Assembly (NCBI RefSeq): GCF_013912005.1
Contig: NZ_JACESB010000019.1
Coordinates: 1-47,950, forward strand
Origin: Brevundimonas sp.
GTDB taxonomy: Bacteria > Pseudomonadota > Alphaproteobacteria > Caulobacterales > Caulobacteraceae
Reading direction: 5' to 3'
DNA: 47,950 bases
A program made the translations under genes and the position numbers. The notes under the pieces were generated by a model that saw only the letters and a program-made list of their open reading frames with translations, was not told where the DNA came from and did no database searches. The stretch's first letter is position 1. The number at the start of each line of letters is the position of its first letter. This document shows positions 45,017-47,950 of this stretch, piece after piece.

Positions 45017-46441
45017 ATGAGCCGCCTGATCGTCGTCTCCAACCGCGTGTCCGCGCCGAAGGATCCGGCCGCCGGCTCGGCCGGCGGACTGGCCATGGCG
45101 CTGTCGGCGGCGCTGCGGAAATACGACGGCCTGTGGTTCGGCTGGTCGGGCGAGACGGTCGAGACCTTCGTCCCCGAGGCCAAGATCGAGGACCGGGCGG
45201 GGGTCACCGTCGCCCTGGTCGACCTCGAGGCCCAGGACGTCGAGGAGTACTACAACGGCTACGCCAACAAGACCCTGTGGCCGCTGTTCCACCACCGCAT
45301 CGACCTGACCGAGTACGAGCGGTCCTATGGCGAGGGGTACGAGCGCACCAACGCCCGCTTCGCCGAGGTGCTGGCCCCGCTGATCCAGCCCGACGACATC
45401 GTCTGGATCCATGACTACCACATGATCCCGCTGGCCCGGGACCTGAGGCGGCTGGGCGTCCGCAACCGGATCGGCTTCTTCCTGCACACGCCGTGGCCGG
45501 CCCGGCAGCTGCTGGTGACGCTGCCGTATCACCGGCGCCTGGTCGAATCGATGTTCGACTACGATCTGCTCGGCTTCCACACGCGCGAGTGGCTGGACCT
45601 GTTCCGCGACTATGTGGCCTCGGAGCCGAGCGTGAACGGCCGTCTGCTGCCCAACGACGGGCTGGAGGCGTTCGGGCGCACCGTGCAGACCGGCGTCTTC
45701 CCGATCGGCATCGACGTCGACGGCTTCCTCGCCGCGCGCAACTCCACCCTCGGCGCGCGCACCTACGACCGGATGGCGGCCTCGGCCGCCTTCCGGTCGA
45801 TGATCGTCGGCGTCGACCGTCTCGACTACTCCAAGGGCCTGGAGCAGCGCATGCTCGGCTACGAGCAGTTCCTCGCCGACAATCCGGACATGCGCGGCGA
45901 GGTCTTCCTGCTGCAGGTGACGCCGATCAGCCGCGACGACGTCGACGCCTACCAGGACATCCGGGCGCGGCTGGACGCCCTCGCGGGTCGGATCAACGGC
46001 GCCTTCGCCGACATGGACTGGCAGCCGATCCGCTACCTGAACCGCACCTACCGCCGCGACCAGCTGGCCGGCATCTACCGGGCGGCCCGGGTCGGACTGG
46101 TGACGCCGCTGCGCGACGGCATGAACCTGGTGGCGAAGGAGTATGTCGCCGCCCAGAACCCCGACGATCCGGGCGTGCTCATCCTGTCCCGCTTCGCGGG
46201 CGCCGCCGAGCAGATGGGCGAGGCCCTGCTGGTGAACCCGTTCAGCCGCGAGGAGCTGTCGGACGCCATCAAGCGGGCCCTCACCATGCCGCTGGAGGAG
46301 CGCAAGCGGAAATGGGCGTCCCTGATGCAGGTGGTGCGCGACAGCGATGTCGGGCTGTGGCGGGACGAGTTCGTCGCCTGCCTGCGCGCCGCGGAGCGCC
46401 CCGGCGATGGCGACGGCGCCGCCGCCGCCCACGCCGCCTGA
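45017..46441 (+). CDS. otsA: Trehalose-6-phosphate synthase
   Basis: The product is 474 residues, GT20 family. RLIVVSNRVS opens the N-terminal domain, then GGLAMAL, WIHDYHMIPLARDLR, FFLHTPWPA, GVDRLDYSKGLEQR and TPLRDGMNLVAKEYVA. It joins UDP-glucose and glucose-6-phosphate. It follows GH15 after 55 bases and lies three bases from the convergent glutathione transferase stop. A 15-residue Gly/Asp/Ala-rich tail follows the conserved end. Confidence 0.96.
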   Translation: MSRLIVVSNRVSAPKDPAAGSAGGLAMALSAALRKYDGLWFGWSGETVETFVPEAKIEDRAGVTVALVDLEAQDVEEYYNGYANKTLWPLFHHRIDLTEYERSYGEGYERTNARFAEVLAPLIQPDDIVWIHDYHMIPLARDLRRLGVRNRIGFFLHTPWPARQLLVTLPYHRRLVESMFDYDLLGFHTREWLDLFRDYVASEPSVNGRLLPNDGLEAFGRTVQTGVFPIGIDVDGFLAARNSTLGARTYDRMAASAAFRSMIVGVDRLDYSKGLEQRMLGYEQFLADNPDMRGEVFLLQVTPISRDDVDAYQDIRARLDALAGRINGAFADMDWQPIRYLNRTYRRDQLAGIYRAARVGLVTPLRDGMNLVAKEYVAAQNPDDPGVLILSRFAGAAEQMGEALLVNPFSREELSDAIKRALTMPLEERKRKWASLMQVVRDSDVGLWRDEFVACLRAAERPGDGDGAAAAHAA

Positions 46442-46444
46442 ACC

Positions 46445-47062
46445 TCACGCCACTTCCGCCAGCGGCGGCGCGGCCCCGTCCTTCGCCGCCGCCCGCAGGC
46501 TCGCCGGCCGGGCGGAGATGCGGGCCAGCCAGTCGTCCATGGCCCGGCTCTCGGGTCCGTACTCGCGGGCCCACAGCATCGCCGAACCGACCATCACGTC
46601 CACCGCGGTGAACCGGTGGCCCATCAGGTAGGGCCCGTGCTCCAGCGCGCCCAGCAGGCGGGCGTTGACCGCCTCGTACCGGGCCCGGGCGACCGGATCG
46701 GCCTCGGTCTCGCCGCGGATCCGGCTCCAGTAGGCCGGCTCCATCTCCCCCGCCGTCCACGCCAGCCAGGTGAGGTAGGCGGCCCGCTCCGGGGAGCCGA
46801 CGGGAGCCCCCAGCCCCGCCGCCGGAAACAGGTCGGTCAGGTACAGGGCGATCGCCGCCGACTCCGTGACCAGCGCGGCGTCGTGCAGCAGGGCGGGGAC
46901 CTTGCCGTCCGGATGAGGATTGGCCGGATCGCGACGGCCGGTGCGCGAAACGGCGCGGAAGATCTCCACATAGTCGATCTCGTACGGCGCGCCGGTCTCC
47001 TCGAGCAGCCAGACGATCCGTCCGGACCGCGACTGCGGGGCGTGAAACAGGGTCAGCATCAT
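46445..47062 (-). CDS. Glutathione S-transferase-family protein
   Basis: The product is 205 residues. The thioredoxin-like N-terminus is present (LTLFHAPQSRSGRIVWLLEETGAPYEI, then GKVPALL and TESAAIALYLTDLFP). The C-terminal all-helical domain is at about 85-200 (GPYLMGHRFTAVDVMVGSAMLWA). The active-site serine is probably in APQSRSGR. It would conjugate or reduce with glutathione. It is divergent from a WYL regulator over a palindrome and probably under its control. Confidence 0.9.
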   Translation of the reverse strand: MMLTLFHAPQSRSGRIVWLLEETGAPYEIDYVEIFRAVSRTGRRDPANPHPDGKVPALLHDAALVTESAAIALYLTDLFPAAGLGAPVGSPERAAYLTWLAWTAGEMEPAYWSRIRGETEADPVARARYEAVNARLLGALEHGPYLMGHRFTAVDVMVGSAMLWAREYGPESRAMDDWLARISARPASLRAAAKDGAAPPLAEVA

Positions 47063-47110
47063 CTTTCCTCCGGCTCCCGGCGGCCCCTCGCCGCCGGCCG
47101 GGGTTGACTA

Positions 47111-47140
47111 CTGACAGCCTGCTGACAGCATGCTGTCAGC
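47111..47140. promoter_or_regulatory. Perfect 20-bp palindrome with an extra half-site, GST/WYL-regulator intergenic region
   Basis: GCTGACAGCATGCTGTCAGC (47121-47140) is perfectly palindromic, and a further CTGACAG lies at 47111-47117, 11 bases from the second CTGACAG. TTGACT precedes it at 47104. The 11-bp spacing of TGACAG also fits a Pho box on the minus strand (facing the GST gene), though the spacer lacks A/T. The simplest reading is an operator for the divergent WYL regulator. Confidence 0.6.
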
Positions 47141-47162
47141 AACCGTGCGCAAGGGTGGCGGC

Positions 47163-47933
47163 ATGAGACGCGCGGACCGGCTTTTCCAGATCATCCAGGT
47201 GCTGCGACGCGCCTCCCGTCCGGTGACGGCGGAGGCGATCGCCCTCGAACTGGAAACCTCGAAGCGCTCCATCTACCGGGACATCGCCACCCTGATCGGG
47301 CAGCGGGTGCCGATCCGCGGCGAGGCCGGCGTCGGCTATGTGCTGGAGGGCGGCTTCGACATGCCGCCGCTGATGCTGACCTCGGACGAGGTCGAGGCGG
47401 CGGTGCTCGGGGCGCAGTGGGTGGCGGGGCGGGGCGATCCCGCCCTCGCGCGGGCCGCCCGCGACCTGATCGCCAAGATCGCGGCGACCGTGCCCGAGCG
47501 GCTGCGTCCGGTCCTGCTCGAACCCGCCGTGGCGAGTCCGCCCGTCTGGGACGACCACAGGCCCGAAATCCTGGACATGGCGCGGGTGCGCGGGTGGATC
47601 CACGCGGGCCGCAAGCTGGAGCTTCTCTACCGCGACGAACAGGAGCGGGAGTCGCGGCGGGTCGTCTGGCCCTTCCTCGTGGGCTATCGCGAGACCACCC
47701 GCCTGCTGGTCGGGTGGTGCGAGATGCGCGAGGACTTCCGGACCTTCCGCACCGATCGGGTGGTGGAAGCCGGGTTTCTCGACGCGCGCTATCCGGTCCG
47801 TCCGGCGGCGCTGCGCGCCCGGTGGGCCGCGAAGATGGAGGCGGAGCGCGCCGCCTGGGTCGCCGCCGGGCGTCCGCCGCCGCCGGAGCGGGAGCGCGCC
47901 CGCGAAGGCTGCCCCCCCGTCCGCCCCCGCTAG
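47163..47933 (+). CDS. YafY-type (HTH_11 plus WYL domain) transcriptional regulator
   Basis: The product is 256 residues from ATG 47163. An N-terminal winged helix (RRADRLFQIIQVLRRASRPVTAEAIALELETSKRSIYRDIATL) is followed by a WYL domain at about 130-220, where the signature reads WPFLVGYRETTRLLVGWCEMREDFRTFRTDR. WYL domains sense ligands, often nucleic acid in origin, and control genes nearby. The palindrome just upstream is its probable binding site, with the divergent GST gene as a target. ATG 47130 lies in the palindrome and is less likely. Confidence 0.9.
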   Translation: MRRADRLFQIIQVLRRASRPVTAEAIALELETSKRSIYRDIATLIGQRVPIRGEAGVGYVLEGGFDMPPLMLTSDEVEAAVLGAQWVAGRGDPALARAARDLIAKIAATVPERLRPVLLEPAVASPPVWDDHRPEILDMARVRGWIHAGRKLELLYRDEQERESRRVVWPFLVGYRETTRLLVGWCEMREDFRTFRTDRVVEAGFLDARYPVRPAALRARWAAKMEAERAAWVAAGRPPPPERERAREGCPPVRPR

Positions 47934-47950
47934 TAGATCTCGAACAGCCC
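47930..47950 (-). CDS. Possible C-terminal end of a convergent gene (window edge)
   Basis: On the minus strand the last bases read GLFEIY-stop, with the TAG at 47932-47930 overlapping the regulator's TAG through CTAG. GLFEIY or NLFEIY is a common ending of VOC (glyoxalase/bleomycin-resistance) proteins, but six residues cannot settle it. Confidence 0.3.
   Translation of the reverse strand, partial: GLFEIY

Overview
The window looks like a chromosomal segment of a high-GC alphaproteobacterium of the Caulobacterales, probably Brevundimonas-like. The reasons are a large Oar-type TonB-dependent receptor, a DnaX without the usual zinc-finger cysteines, a small SRP RNA just upstream of dnaX, a PLP fold III ornithine decarboxylase next to a deoxyhypusine-synthase-like gene, and very strong G/C bias at third codon positions. 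It is mostly ordinary backbone. There is no prophage, CRISPR array, transposase or integrase. The unusual material is in small non-coding and semi-coding elements between genes.

Layout. 1-3.9 kb: the end of an OmpA-family gene, a terminator, and a TonB-dependent receptor with a triple Pho-box-like repeat upstream. 3.9-10.6 kb: polyamine genes, namely aguA and aguB (agmatine to putrescine), a deoxyhypusine-synthase-like protein and an ornithine decarboxylase. A four-helix-bundle gene bracketed by a 31-nt inverted repeat sits between aguA and aguB. A lipoprotein pair, one member resembling an acid phosphatase with its catalytic residues lost, converges on aguB. 10.7-16.4 kb: an M16 peptidase and the phnCDE transporter. 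16.4-19.1 kb: thrS, yidD and an IscU-like scaffold. 19.1-25.1 kb: a TPR protein, an M17 aminopeptidase, an NlpC/P60 protein, a membrane-anchored cytochrome c, kdsB and nudC.

25.1-31.4 kb: a zinc-ribbon membrane protein, the SRP RNA, dnaX, ybaB, recR and rmuC. The usual dnaX-ybaB-recR run is broken by a membrane protein, a palindromic repeat cluster and a RutE-like nitroreductase on the other strand. 31.4-33.2 kb: a small membrane protein, an XRE regulator and a TraB/GumN protein behind two operator-like dyads, then tRNA-Gly(CCC). 33.3-40 kb: an amidohydrolase, a DUF488 pair, a compound palindromic repeat, and a beta-oxidation operon (thiolase, GNAT, multifunctional FadB/FadJ-type protein) with a LiuR-like operator. 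40-47.9 kb: hemerythrin, a CAP protein, arabinose-5-phosphate isomerase, otsB-GH15-otsA trehalose genes, and a glutathione transferase divergent from a WYL-type regulator over a perfect 20-bp palindrome.

The most unusual signals are three. First, a cassette formed by the inverted-repeat-flanked four-helix-bundle (23S rRNA intervening-sequence family) gene inside the agu operon. Second, three intergenic arrays of 7-bp tandem repeats in inverted arms, each locus with its own heptamer and each overlapping or abutting the neighbouring stop codons. Third, regulatory sites readable from sequence: the triple Pho box, the LiuR-like site, the paired XRE dyads and the WYL/GST palindrome.
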